Source of the DNA: an uncultured Lachnobacterium sp.
GTDB lineage: Bacteria > Bacillota > Clostridia > Lachnospirales > Lachnospiraceae
Direction: 5' to 3'
DNA: 64,000 nt
Assembly (NCBI GenBank): GCA_900543445.1
Contig: UQRC01000004.1
Coordinates: 1-64,000 of the forward strand
Shown: piece by piece, positions 25,415 to 38,151 of the stretch
How the letters are laid out: every line of letters begins with the position of its first letter
Numbering within the stretch: the first letter of the stretch is position 1
Notes under the pieces: generated by a model
What the model was told of the DNA's origin: nothing
Database searches by the model: none
Seen by the model: the letters and a program-made list of their open reading frames with translations, nothing else
Position numbers and translations under genes: made by a program

Positions 25415-25702
25415 TTATTCTGCAATCAGTTTCTTGGCTGCTCCAAAATCTTTCCGTCTCACATACACCAAATATGTGTACAGAACATCTCCAACCAAAT
25501 CCTTGTATGTCGATGCTGACGGCGAACCATTACCGATTGTTTTGGACATATTAGAATGTACGATCTGACCAAAAGTCGTCATATTTTTCTTCGTAACCAC
25601 ATCATAAGAAATCTCATTTTTACGGAGGATATCAGTCACACGATTTAATTCCTGTGAGGAAGTATCCGCCATTAGTTTTTCCCTGTTAAATACTGTAATC
25701 AT
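25415..25702 (-). CDS. small conserved hypothetical protein
   Basis: This 95-residue protein starts MITVFNREKLMADTSSQELN and contains YDVVTKKNMTTFGQIVHSNM and a C-terminal LVYVRRKDFGAAKKLIAE. GAGGAG lies 6 nt before the ATG at 25702. It has a terminator immediately downstream. The layout resembles small DUF2007-like proteins that read out regulator state, but I cannot assign it. The pairing with flanking 95-bp repeats (copy A 72 nt after the stop, copy B upstream) suggests a cassette-like unit. Confidence 0.65.
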   Translation of the reverse strand: MITVFNREKLMADTSSQELNRVTDILRKNEISYDVVTKKNMTTFGQIVHSNMSKTIGNGSPSASTYKDLVGDVLYTYLVYVRRKDFGAAKKLIAE

Positions 25703-25850
25703 ATGTCTCCTCCTCGGGATATTGCCCCTGCATTTTCTACATCATAACACTTTACTCAATTACTGTAAAGAATTCTATTCACGAATCTTGCATTGCAGGA
25801 TTCTTACCGCATTTTTAATCAGGATTGCGAACTTGTTTCGCAATTACCTA

Positions 25851-25945
25851 TTTTAATAATTATGTGATTTATTTCACATTATTATACACAATCTTGTGAT
25901 TTTTATCACACTTTTATTATAAACAAGCGTTTCATGAAATACAAT
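25851..25945. repeat. palindromic 95-bp element, copy B
   Basis: A second copy of the 25249-25343 element with TGTGA-N6-TCACA at 25895-25910. It occupies most of the gap between the 95-residue gene and the hipA stop at 26003. No promoter can be confidently assigned. It does not match CRP spacing rules beyond the palindrome itself. Confidence 0.85.
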
Positions 25946-26002
25946 GGTAAATACAATCAGCGCATTGCTGGTCTGCTTCGCATTCTGGCGCTGCATCCGC
26001 TT

Positions 26003-27136
26003 TTACACCAATACAAGGTATTCACTTAACATATCGTTCACACATTCGCGGATCTCAATGGCTGTCTTTTTCGCCTTGTTTGTATTTAACCCGATACGCT
26101 TTGCTACTGCAAGAGCATCATTCAGCCCCGGATTAACGCCATTTCCATTTATAGTCGTGGCATGTTCCCCACCCAGAGAGCTGGAATAGGTAAGGTCGTA
26201 AGCCGGAGAAAGTACCCACCGCTTTTGATCCTCCAAGTATAGAAACGAAAAGTTCTTGGAGTGGTCATCTCGATTATGTGCGTACATATTGAAGCACATA
26301 AGACGGTACAGTTTTTCACATTCCTCCATATTTCCCGTAAGCCGGAGCGTTAATTTCATAAGAATGTCATAATCCAGATTGGGAATCCGATGCGAGGTTT
26401 CAAGAAGTCCTGCTGCTGATATCATATGGATCTTTCTATTCTCAGCCTCAACGCTGCGGTCAAAGCGCCGTGTGCCAAAATATCCCTCTGTCCGCGTGGA
26501 GGGGAACAGCTTTACCTCCTCCAGTTGCAAACCGCACGCTTTCGCACAAAGTGCATATTCATATTCCTGTTTCCCTATATCTCTATAATCCTCGGAAGAA
26601 GGAAATTTAATGATCCAGTCCTCCCCTTCCACCTTTGTCAAAATCTTTGGTCTGGCACCACCGGAAGATCCGCCTTTTGAAAAAAGATAGTCAAGATTGC
26701 TGCTTCCCTCCTCGTTTAAAAGCTTTTCACATTCTCTTGCTATTTCATCCAGCGTCAGTTCTCCGTGAGCATTTTCCATTCTTATTGCCGGGCAATAGGT
26801 TAACGCTCCCATCCCCGATTCTCCAACGATTGCCAGCCGTTCAAGGTTTCCGATCATTTGTGGTTCAATACCATTTTTCCTCATCAGACGATCTACCAGT
26901 AAACGTCCCCATCCATCCGGCAGACTATCCGCAAATACACCAAACACCCCTTCAAACGGATCGATCTTGGGTATAAACACTCGCTTTTCAAGCGGTAGTG
27001 AAAACGGGCTGATTGAGAAACCGTCCATAATCCAATCATCGGTATATTCAAAGGCAGCCAGACGCTTCTGATACAATGCCATAGTTCCGACCGGTCTGTC
27101 GTGATAGAAAACATCCAATTTATTTAGTCTGCTCAT
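26003..27136 (-). CDS. hipA: HipA-type serine/threonine kinase toxin
   Basis: The 377-residue protein has the HipA kinase layout: a Gly-rich loop SKGGSSGGARPK at 153-164, the nucleotide-contacting Lys177 in IIKFPS, the catalytic segment HNRDDHSKN at 287-295 and the metal-binding Asp313 in SPAYDLT. In the E. coli system HipA phosphorylates glutamyl-tRNA synthetase; the target here is unknown. GAGGAGG sits 7 nt before the ATG at 27136, and the coding start overlaps the hipB 3' end by 17 nt. The family is thus typical for HipBA toxin-antitoxin modules. The C-terminus ends normally. Confidence 0.9.
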   Translation of the reverse strand: MSRLNKLDVFYHDRPVGTMALYQKRLAAFEYTDDWIMDGFSISPFSLPLEKRVFIPKIDPFEGVFGVFADSLPDGWGRLLVDRLMRKNGIEPQMIGNLERLAIVGESGMGALTYCPAIRMENAHGELTLDEIARECEKLLNEEGSSNLDYLFSKGGSSGGARPKILTKVEGEDWIIKFPSSEDYRDIGKQEYEYALCAKACGLQLEEVKLFPSTRTEGYFGTRRFDRSVEAENRKIHMISAAGLLETSHRIPNLDYDILMKLTLRLTGNMEECEKLYRLMCFNMYAHNRDDHSKNFSFLYLEDQKRWVLSPAYDLTYSSSLGGEHATTINGNGVNPGLNDALAVAKRIGLNTNKAKKTAIEIRECVNDMLSEYLVLV

Positions 27137-27401
27137 GTATTACCTCCTCAATAGACTCAAATGGAACCTCCGTAAATAAATTATCCAGTTCATCCTCCAC
27201 TCCAAGTGCTATTGCAAGCTTGGTAAACGATTGCAGCGAGATCTCTCCGCTCTGTTCAAATCGTTTTAACGAGCCAAGGCTTACACCAGACTTCGCCGCC
27301 AGTTCCCTCTGGGAAAGCTTCTTTCTCTTTCTAAGGCGGATCATACGCTTCGCAATATCCGTATCAATTTCTTTCCATGTTCTTTGAAATAAAGTAATCA
27401 T
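27120..27401 (-). CDS. hipB: HipB-type antitoxin (XRE helix-turn-helix)
   Basis: This 93-residue protein has a Cro/C1-type helix-turn-helix at about 25-60 (KLSQRELAAKSGVSLGSLKR). It acts as antitoxin and autorepressor for HipA. The ATG at 27401 has no Shine-Dalgarno site. The nearby promoter places the transcript start on the A of the ATG, so the mRNA is probably leaderless. The perfect palindrome GCTAATATATTAGC (27402-27415), directly abutting the ATG, is the likely HipB operator. A half site GCTAATAT occurs further upstream at about 27443-27450. Confidence 0.88.
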   Translation of the reverse strand: MITLFQRTWKEIDTDIAKRMIRLRKRKKLSQRELAAKSGVSLGSLKRFEQSGEISLQSFTKLAIALGVEDELDNLFTEVPFESIEEVIHEQTK

Positions 27402-27450
27402 GCTAATATATTAGCCCAAATCCGATAAAATATCAATAATAAGCTAATAT
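27402..27450 (-). promoter_or_regulatory. hipBA promoter and operator
   Basis: TTGATA (27431-27436), a 17-bp spacer and TAATAT (27408-27413) on the minus strand. The 14-bp palindrome GCTAATATATTAGC (27402-27415) covers the -10 box; a half site GCTAATAT lies just upstream of the -35 box (27443-27450). Binding of HipB would block polymerase. Confidence 0.75.
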
Positions 27451-27526
27451 TTGCGCCCATTTTCAAGCAAAAGCGCAGGTGATGTTTCTCATTCGTACAA
27501 ATGATCACATTTCCCTCCAATTGCCA

Positions 27527-27709
27527 CTATTCCTCACACATCTCGAACACTAAGTCATTTGCTGTGATCTGTCCATACGAACCGCTTTTCTTCGGAATTG
27601 CAGCTACAAATCTCCAACCTTCAGCCGCATATTTATCAATAATTTCCCTGTGATTATCTTCACTTAAAAGACCGCCTGCTTTTGACTCCACATATAAATA
27701 CTTATACAT
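27527..27709 (-). CDS. DUF4177-like small protein
   Basis: This 60-residue protein starts MYKYLYVESKAGGLLSEDN and continues IIDKYAAEGWRFVAAIPKK, the hallmark of the DUF4177 group. GGAGGG lies 8 nt before the ATG at 27709. The longer start at 27724 is rejected. The role is unknown; family members are widespread in Firmicutes and phage-related contexts. Confidence 0.8.
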   Translation of the reverse strand: MYKYLYVESKAGGLLSEDNHREIIDKYAAEGWRFVAAIPKKSGSYGQITANDLVFEMCEE

Positions 27710-27775
27710 TTCATTTCCCTCCATCTTTATTTTATAAATATTGTTCCGTTTTTAACAATTATACTATGCAGCTAG

Positions 27776-27821
27776 TCCAAAAGAAACCCTGCTTCGCAAA
27801 CTTTGCGAAACAGGGTTTCCA
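27776..27821 (-). terminator. intrinsic terminator of the atp operon
   Basis: AAACCCTGTTTCGCAAAG and TTTGCGAAGCAGGGTTT-type arms form a long stem and TTTCTTTTGG follows on the minus strand, 7 nt after the atpC stop. Confidence 0.85.
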
Positions 27822-27827
27822 TCATTT

Positions 27828-28238
27828 CTACTTATGTCCAGCGACATCGAGACGTGTCAATGCCTTATGGAGCGCATATTCTGCGCGTTTTAGATCCAGA
27901 TTCTCGGACTTGGCGGCGATTCGATCCTCCGCACGCTGCTTGGCAGCTTCCGCACGATTGACATCAATCTCATCCGGCCACTCGGCAAGCTCCGCAAGAA
28001 GCGTTACCTTCTCGCCAAGGATCTCGGCGAATCCGGCATGCACGGCTGCGACTTTCTGCTGATCGTCATTGTGGATCACAACGACGCCCGGCTCAAGTAC
28101 TGTGGTCAGCGGGATGTGGTTCTTGTAGACACCGATCTGTCCGTCTCCGGTATTGAATTCGATCATATCTGCCTCGCCGGTGAAGAACACACGGTCCGGC
28201 GTGATGATCTCAACTTTAAACTTATTTTCTTCGGCCAT
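27828..28238 (-). CDS. atpC: F-type ATP synthase subunit epsilon
   Basis: The 136-residue subunit has the N-terminal beta-barrel (FKVEIITPDRVFFTGEADMI, then HIPLTTVLEPGVV) and the C-terminal two-helix hairpin. It is part of the rotor stalk and can inhibit ATP hydrolysis. Its start lies 13 nt downstream of the atpD stop, with AGGAGG upstream. It is the last gene of the operon. The length is normal for the family. Confidence 0.95.
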   Translation of the reverse strand: MAEENKFKVEIITPDRVFFTGEADMIEFNTGDGQIGVYKNHIPLTTVLEPGVVVIHNDDQQKVAAVHAGFAEILGEKVTLLAELAEWPDEIDVNRAEAAKQRAEDRIAAKSENLDLKRAEYALHKALTRLDVAGHK

Positions 28239-28251
28239 GCTTTCGCACCTC

Positions 28252-29643
<1,392 letters not shown>

Positions 29644-29660
29644 TTATTTTCTCCTTATAT

Positions 29661-30524
29661 CTACGATATTGCATTCGCGCCAGCGATAATCTCGGTGAGC
29701 TCCTGCGTGATGGAGCCCTGACGCGCGCGATTGTACTTCAGTGACAGATCACTGATCATCTCTTCCGCATTGCTTGTTGCAGAATCCATTGCCTGCATAC
29801 GTGCACCGTTCTCACTGGCAACTGCCTCGACAAGTGCTCCGTAAAACAGACTGGTCACATACTTCGGAATAATCATGTCTAAGGCCTCTTCCTCGTTCGG
29901 CTCATAGTTCATCAGTATGTTGGAATCGGCAGCCTGATTTTCCTCGGAATCCGGCTCGATCTCCACCGGAAGCAGCTTAATGAGCTTCGCTTCCTGACTG
30001 ACGGTATTCTTAAAATGCGTATATGCCAGATAAATCTCTCCAACCTCTCCGCTGGTAAAAGCGTCAAGCACACGGCTACACAGGCTTGCTGCATCCGGAT
30101 ACGTCGGTGCTTCCATCATCTCAGTCTCAAGATCCGCGATATGGTAGCCTCTCCGCTCCAATGCCTCTGCACCTTTGCCGCCGACTGCGTAGATATCCAA
30201 GTCTTCTTTGTTGAAATCTCCGCCTGTGATCAGCTTTACGATGTTGGAATTGTATCCACCCGCAAGTCCCCGGTTCGAGGTAATGACAACCACGGCTTTC
30301 TTCTTGGAATCGCCGGCGGTCAGATACGGGTGATTGATATTGCCGCTTCGTGCGAGCATGGAACTCACCGTCTTATACATATAGTTGAAATACGGATCGG
30401 TCTGCTCAGCACGGTTCTTGGCTTTCTGTAACTTAACGGTAGAAACAAGCTTCATGGCTTTGGTGATCTGCTGCGTACTCTGTATGCTGCTTTTTCTTCG
30501 CTTTATGTCTCTCATTGAGGCCAT
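29661..30524 (-). CDS. atpG: F-type ATP synthase subunit gamma
   Basis: This 287-residue rotor-shaft subunit begins ASMRDIKRRKSSIQSTQQIT and ends with LSLKYNRARQGSITQELTEI, the two family-defining coiled-coil helices. AGTAGGTGA is upstream of the ATG. It rotates inside the alpha3beta3 ring. Confidence 0.96.
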   Translation of the reverse strand: MASMRDIKRRKSSIQSTQQITKAMKLVSTVKLQKAKNRAEQTDPYFNYMYKTVSSMLARSGNINHPYLTAGDSKKKAVVVITSNRGLAGGYNSNIVKLITGGDFNKEDLDIYAVGGKGAEALERRGYHIADLETEMMEAPTYPDAASLCSRVLDAFTSGEVGEIYLAYTHFKNTVSQEAKLIKLLPVEIEPDSEENQAADSNILMNYEPNEEEALDMIIPKYVTSLFYGALVEAVASENGARMQAMDSATSNAEEMISDLSLKYNRARQGSITQELTEIIAGANAIS

Positions 30525-30547
30525 GTCTTATCACCTACTTTCTGCCA

Positions 30548-32603
<2,056 letters not shown>

Positions 32604-32616
<13 letters not shown>

Positions 32617-33131
32617 GTCGATTCACCCATCTCTTTCAATGTCTCATCTACCAGTGTGCTCTGGATGTTCGTATCGATGGAAGCGGCAACCACTTTCTGT
32701 GCCATCATTGCGGCAACAGCGATCATCTCCTGCTTCATGTCATCCATAGCATGCTTTTTCTCAAGCTCAGCTTCCTCCTGCGCTCTCTTCACGATGCGGG
32801 AGGCCTCTTCTTTGGCTTCGTCAATAATCTTGGCCTGGTTCTTCATTGCCTTCTGTCTTGCTTCGGCAAGAATTCCCTCTGCCTCCTTGTCAACTTCTTT
32901 GAGTTTTGCCTCATACTCAGCCTTTAAGGCTGCGGCACTCTCTTTGTCTTCCTTCGCGCTGTCAATGTCGTTTGAAATCCGCTCCTGTCTGTCCTTCAGC
33001 AACTTACGTGCCGGGTTAAAAAGCAGATATGACATGGCAAGCACAAGGAAAAATACGGCGATTGCCAGTAAAGCTGTATCGAAGAGCAACTGTGCGTCAA
33101 GATTGAATAAAAATGTCTGTTCAGCTAACAA
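32604..33131 (-). CDS. atpF: F-type ATP synthase subunit b
   Basis: The 175-residue subunit has one N-terminal membrane helix (about 17-38) and a long charged coiled coil (KDRQERISNDIDSAKEDKES and onward) that forms the peripheral stalk. The start appears to be TTG at 33131, with AAAGGAG upstream; the next ATG would remove most of the membrane helix. The family length is matched. Confidence 0.94.
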
Positions 33132-33170
33132 TCTCTTTTACTCTCCTTTCCTTGGGATTCTCCTGGCATC

Positions 33171-34203
<1,033 letters not shown>

Positions 34204-34237
34204 ATAGTCACCTCCTTATTAAATTTACTATTCGTCA

Positions 34238-34690
34238 CTACTCAGTGCCTTCGTAGTCACTTAAGATTTCGGCAGAAGATGCATCACTTCCTCCGCTCCG
34301 CTTATGTTTTACTTTCTCGATCAATCCCTGTAGGTAAGCACTCACCTTAAGTCCAAGGACGCCTACGAAAGCCATAAACAGATTTCCGAAATTAAAATAG
34401 CCCAATATAAAAAACAGAATTACCACAACCACATAACGCAGTATGGATTTTGCAATAATTCTGCGATTGGCATGTTCACTGTCTCCCAGCGTCACCGCAT
34501 CGAAGATCACCATCGCCAGATTGATGGCAAGTCCCACAGCGATTGCGACACCGTACCACAGTCCGATTGAATATGAGATCTTGTCTTCAACGAACCACAC
34601 ACCTGCCAACTCGATGACTACTCCATAGAGCAAAATCGTCGCCACAAGTCTTGGCAAAGCATCATTTATCCTTCTTAACATATCGATCAT
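34238..34690 (-). CDS. AtpI-like membrane protein
   Basis: This 150-residue protein has about four membrane helices (INDALPRLVATILLYGVVIE, IGLWYGVAIAVGLAINLAMV and two more). In other bacteria the atp operon begins with such AtpI genes, proposed to aid c-ring assembly. It overlaps the upstream AtpZ-like gene by 29 nt. An alternative start lies at 34681. Assignment rests mainly on position and hydropathy. Confidence 0.7.
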   Translation of the reverse strand: MIDMLRRINDALPRLVATILLYGVVIELAGVWFVEDKISYSIGLWYGVAIAVGLAINLAMVIFDAVTLGDSEHANRRIIAKSILRYVVVVILFFILGYFNFGNLFMAFVGVLGLKVSAYLQGLIEKVKHKRSGGSDASSAEILSDYEGTE

Positions 34691-34913
34691 CCCTGCTGTC
34701 TTTCTCGATCAGCTTTCTTGCCATCTTGTAAATATTCGTAAATCCCGCCAGCGCACCGATAAAGAAAAATGGTATCATCATCCACGAAATTCCGGTCTTG
34801 TCCCCGATCCAGATGCCTATGATGCAGCATAGGAAGATGGGAACGACCATGTTGATTCCGAACTGGAATACCAGAACGAGTGCGTTCATGACCTGTTTGT
34901 TGTCTTTTTTCAT
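34662..34913 (-). CDS. AtpZ/AtpI-like small membrane protein, first gene of the atp operon
   Basis: The 83-residue protein has two membrane helices (ALVLVFQFGINMVVPIFLCC and WMMIPFFFIGALAGFTNIYK) joined by a short loop with GIWIGDK. This matches the AtpZ family found at the start of some clostridial atp operons (possible Mg2+ or Ca2+ transport or assembly). AAGGAG lies 5 nt before the ATG at 34913. Confidence 0.8.
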   Translation of the reverse strand: MKKDNKQVMNALVLVFQFGINMVVPIFLCCIIGIWIGDKTGISWMMIPFFFIGALAGFTNIYKMARKLIEKDSRDDRYVKKDK

Positions 34914-35095
34914 GGTTCTCCTTAAATATGCAGTGCATGCATCATTCAGTTATGCACAGTAGCCCCGGTTGTCAGGCGATGCATCAAAGATGCACCGCAA
35001 CAGTCGCCCTATCAAACATGAATGATTCAGTCCTTTCCGTGCAAGCACGAACGAACTGACCTGTTCGGGTTTGGCACTGCTCGTTGCCTACGCTC
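34914..35095 (-). promoter_or_regulatory. structured 5' leader of the atp operon
   Basis: About 180 nt separate the predicted transcript start from the first gene. It contains several hairpins, the clearest being GCGGTGCATC-TTT-GATGCATCGC near 34978-35000, with two further GTGCATGC-like palindromes closer to the ATG. No known riboswitch consensus was recognised. Confidence 0.45.
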
Positions 35096-35123
35096 ATTAT
35101 ATCATTTTTAGGCGGTTTGTCCA
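35096..35123 (-). promoter_or_regulatory. sigma-A promoter of the atp operon
   Basis: TGGACA (35118-35123), a 16-bp spacer and TATAAT (35096-35101) on the minus strand. Confidence 0.75.
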
Positions 35124-35163
35124 TAAAATTACGTTAATTCATTAACAATTTTGTCACTTTATT

Positions 35164-35212
35164 GAAAAAGCGCCACATAGCAGACTCTTTTACAGTATCT
35201 GCCATGTGGCGC
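35164..35212 (-). terminator. intrinsic terminator of the tsaC-upp-dCMP deaminase unit
   Basis: GCGCCACATGGCAGA and TCTGCTATGTGGCGC arms enclose a short loop; CTTTTTC follows on the minus strand. Confidence 0.88.
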
Positions 35213-35240
35213 ATATTATACCGCTTTCCTGACGGTCATT

Positions 35241-35720
35241 TTATAAGTGAAGCTGCACATCACGTTCCGTGTGCTCGTAACGGCGAACAGTCAGTCCCGC
35301 TGCTTTCATCATCTTCTTTGATGCGATCACGGACAGTGTGTCCGCATATTTATCGCTGTCATAGACGACCTCGCGGATACCCGACTGGATGATCGCTTTG
35401 GCACATTCGTTACATGGGAAAAGCGTAACATATATGCTCGCTCCCTCGAGACTTCCACCTCGGTAATTTAAGATGGCATTAAGTTCACTGTGTGTCGTGT
35501 AGAAGTACTTGTTGTCCTCACCTTCACGCACCCATGGGAACTCGTCATCCGAACAGCCGACCGGAAATCCATTGTAACCCATCGAAAGGATCTTGTGCTC
35601 TGAGCTTACGATACAGGCTCCCACCTGGGTATTCGGATCCTTGGAGCGCATTGCGGAAAGCATTGCGATGCCCATGAAATATTCGTCCCAACTGATATAA
35701 TCCTGTCTCTTTGTACTCAT
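35241..35720 (-). CDS. deoxycytidylate deaminase (ComEB-like)
   Basis: The 159-residue enzyme has the zinc-binding H77-S-E79 in HSELNAI and PCNEC (Cys103, Cys106) of the cytidine-deaminase fold. It converts dCMP to dUMP for dTTP synthesis. AAGAGG lies upstream of the ATG. It shares an operon with upp, which recycles uracil, and ends at the terminator at 35212. Confidence 0.92.
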   Translation of the reverse strand: MSTKRQDYISWDEYFMGIAMLSAMRSKDPNTQVGACIVSSEHKILSMGYNGFPVGCSDDEFPWVREGEDNKYFYTTHSELNAILNYRGGSLEGASIYVTLFPCNECAKAIIQSGIREVVYDSDKYADTLSVIASKKMMKAAGLTVRRYEHTERDVQLHL

Positions 35721-35785
35721 CGTCCGTCACCTCTTCTTGGAACATTCGTCCATAAACTCAGATTCTCTGCGAATACCTGACGCTT

Positions 35786-36415
35786 TTATTTTGTACCGAA
35801 AATACGGTCTCCTGCATCTCCGAGACCCGGTACGATGTACTTCTTCTCATTGAGTCGCTCATCGAGTGCTCCAATGAAGAGGTCTACATCCGGATGTGCC
35901 TCCTGCAGGCGCTTTACACCTTCCGGAGCTGCAATAATACACATAAAGCGGATATTCTTAACGCCTTTGTCCTTGAGCATCTGAAGCGCTGCTACTGCAG
36001 ATCCTCCGGTTGCAAGCATAGGATCAACAACAAATACCTCACGGTTTGCGCAATCTGCCGGAAGCTTACAGTAATACTCTACCGGTTCAGCGGTCTCCGG
36101 ATCACGGTATAATCCGATATGTCCAACCTTCGCTGCAGGAATCATCTCAAGCATTCCCTCTACCATTCCAAGTCCCGCACGCAGGATTGGAACAACTGCG
36201 AGCTTCTTGCCTTTTAACTCTTTCACAGTTGTCTTACAGATCGGAGTCTCAATCTCAACGTCTGTGAGTTCAAGATCTCTGGTTGCCTCGTAGCACTCTA
36301 ACATTGCTACTTCGCTGACTAATGTACGGAACTCCTTAGAGCCAGTGTCCTGTCTTCTCATGATACCAATCTTGTGCTGGATCAGCGGGTGATCCATGAC
36401 TACTACTTTTGCCAT
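35786..36415 (-). CDS. upp: uracil phosphoribosyltransferase
   Basis: This 209-residue enzyme forms UMP from uracil and PRPP. Conserved blocks are [14 protein letters not shown] and [14 protein letters not shown] (PRPP site). AGGAG lies 7 nt before the ATG at 36415. The upstream gene ends 2 nt before its start, so the two are cotranscribed. Confidence 0.95.
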   Translation of the reverse strand: MAKVVVMDHPLIQHKIGIMRRQDTGSKEFRTLVSEVAMLECYEATRDLELTDVEIETPICKTTVKELKGKKLAVVPILRAGLGMVEGMLEMIPAAKVGHIGLYRDPETAEPVEYYCKLPADCANREVFVVDPMLATGGSAVAALQMLKDKGVKNIRFMCIIAAPEGVKRLQEAHPDVDLFIGALDERLNEKKYIVPGLGDAGDRIFGTK

Positions 36416-36417
36416 AG

Positions 36418-36879
36418 CTATTCTCCTTCTTCTTCGTTTAATTTTTTTACAAGTTTCTTGATTGATTTGCGTAATGTTTCATAACATAATCCATACGCCG
36501 GCAATGCGCCTCCGTACGGGTCAAGTATTTCCAGTTCATCGCCCACATACTCGGTAAGTACATGGATATTCGCGGGAACCGCATTCTCATACTGTTCCAG
36601 AATGCGTTCTCTCTGCACTGCCTCCATAGTCACGACCAGCGCATCCTCTGTCAGGTCTTCCTCTGTCAGCTGTTGTGACACAAAGCCCTCCATATTGATT
36701 CCGTTACTGATCAATACTGCCTCCGCCTTCTGGTTCATCGGCTCCGGAAACTGTACGACCAGTCCTCGCGTCTGAATCTCAAGCGGATGCTTTAATGCAA
36801 AATCCCCAAAGATTCCCGCAGCCATTGCCTCCCGGCAGGTGCCTGTCTGGGCCACAAAAATTATTTTGTTATATTCCAT
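36418..36879 (-). CDS. low-molecular-weight protein-tyrosine-phosphatase-like protein, active-site Cys missing
   Basis: The 153-residue protein matches the LMW-PTP fold: N-terminal [15 protein letters not shown], where the P-loop Cys of CxxxxxR is Ala10 while Cys15 and Arg16 remain, and the general-acid DP motif in LEILDPYGG (Asp120). In bacilli the equivalent gene (ywlE) encodes an arginine or tyrosine phosphatase between sua5 and upp. Loss of the nucleophile Cys predicts no classical phosphatase activity. Either the family is repurposed or the gene encodes a pseudo-enzyme. Confidence 0.82.
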   Translation of the reverse strand: MEYNKIIFVAQTGTCREAMAAGIFGDFALKHPLEIQTRGLVVQFPEPMNQKAEAVLISNGINMEGFVSQQLTEEDLTEDALVVTMEAVQRERILEQYENAVPANIHVLTEYVGDELEILDPYGGALPAYGLCYETLRKSIKKLVKKLNEEEGE

Positions 36880-36903
36880 AATCTGCCTCTCCTAAAAAGC
36901 ATT

Positions 36904-37956
36904 TCATACATGAATCACCGTGTGTCCCGCTGCCTTCAGCAGACGGTTCATGATAGCCTGTCCGATTCGCGGCGTCTGAAAACATTCTGAATAGATTTCC
37001 CCAACATCTAATTCATCACATTCCCGCAGGATCTTGTACAGATGCTGCGCGATCGCATCCTCGTCCGCACGCTTACCCATGCTAAGAATCACCTGTGCGT
37101 CGTAACGATCCTTCGTCTCATCTGTTGCGATGACCGCAACCTTCTTACCTTCCGCACGTTTCACAGCCGTCAGTTCATTGATCTTGTGGATGACTGCATC
37201 CTGTGCTCCGTCAACGATGATCATCTCCGCCTTCGGCGCGTAATGCTTGTACTTCATTCCAGGAGCCTTCGGCTTTCTGGTATCATCTGCAGCGATAATT
37301 CCCGGATCGATCACAACCTCTTCCTGCAGTACTTCCGATAACATCTCCGGCGTAATATAACCCGGACGAAGAATCATCGGTTTCTCTTCCGTCAGATCAA
37401 TGATCGTCGACTCAATTCCGATGCCTACCGGACCCCCATCCAGTATCATCGCAATCTTGCCCGATAAATCTTCCGCAACATGCTGCGCCTCTGTCGGACT
37501 CGGCCGACCGGACGTATTGGCACTCGGTGCCGCAATCAGGCATCCGCTTCTTCGAATCAATTCGAGTGCTACCGGATGATTCGGCATACGCACTGCAACC
37601 GTCTGCATGCCGCCGGTTGTCGCCTCCGGCACCGCATCACTTTTCCACACAATCATAGTCAGTGGTCCCGGCCAGAACGCATCTGCCAACTTCTTCGCCT
37701 GCTCCGGCACTTCCCTCGCCACGCGCTTCATATCGTCAAAATCCGCGATATGCACGATCAATGGATTGTCGGATGGGCGTCCCTTCGCCGCATAAATCCT
37801 GCGCGACGCGTCAGGATCAAGCGCATCTCCTCCCAGTCCATAGACTGTCTCCGTCGGGAACGCGACCAGTTCGCCCTCTGCGATCAGCTTTCCTGCCTGC
37901 TCCATCACGTCGGTGTCTATGTGCGCGGGATCGACTTTTTCAATTATTGTATCCAT
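36904..37956 (-). CDS. tsaC: L-threonylcarbamoyladenylate synthase (Sua5 type)
   Basis: This 350-residue protein has an N-terminal YrdC/TsaC domain (about 15-205) with AAKGRPSDNPLIVHI and the ATP-binding IAAPSANTSGRPSPT, and a C-terminal Sua5 domain of about 140 residues. It makes threonylcarbamoyl-AMP, the activated intermediate for the tRNA t6A modification. It is the first gene of a four-gene unit (tsaC, phosphatase-like, upp, dCMP deaminase). rpiB, often present at this locus in Firmicutes, is not here. The start has only a weak ribosome site. Confidence 0.93.
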   Translation of the reverse strand: MDTIIEKVDPAHIDTDVMEQAGKLIAEGELVAFPTETVYGLGGDALDPDASRRIYAAKGRPSDNPLIVHIADFDDMKRVAREVPEQAKKLADAFWPGPLTMIVWKSDAVPEATTGGMQTVAVRMPNHPVALELIRRSGCLIAAPSANTSGRPSPTEAQHVAEDLSGKIAMILDGGPVGIGIESTIIDLTEEKPMILRPGYITPEMLSEVLQEEVVIDPGIIAADDTRKPKAPGMKYKHYAPKAEMIIVDGAQDAVIHKINELTAVKRAEGKKVAVIATDETKDRYDAQVILSMGKRADEDAIAQHLYKILRECDELDVGEIYSECFQTPRIGQAIMNRLLKAAGHTVIHV

Positions 37957-38015
37957 ATTCTCACACTTTTCATCCCCTATATGGGGTTGTTCTACATCTC
38001 AATATATTTCTCCTC

Positions 38016-38045
38016 ATTATATGCTAGATCAGGCACCGTTGTCAA
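38016..38045 (-). promoter_or_regulatory. sigma-A promoter of the tsaC operon
   Basis: TTGACA (38040-38045), an 18-bp spacer and TATAAT (38016-38021) on the minus strand. It diverges from the plus-strand promoter of the MerR-type gene. Confidence 0.88.
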
Positions 38046-38092
38046 ATGCTAAAGAGGCGCGAGGAATGTCAGAAAAAAGCGATGAAAAATGT

Positions 38093-38121
38093 TTGAATCC
38101 GACGACTTGTCCACTTATAAT
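38093..38121 (+). promoter_or_regulatory. promoter of the MerR-like gene
   Basis: TTGAAT (38093-38098), a 17-bp spacer and TATAAT (38116-38121), 31 bases before the GTG start. Confidence 0.75.
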
Positions 38122-38151
38122 GAAGAGAGAAAATATAAAGGAGGAAGATTC

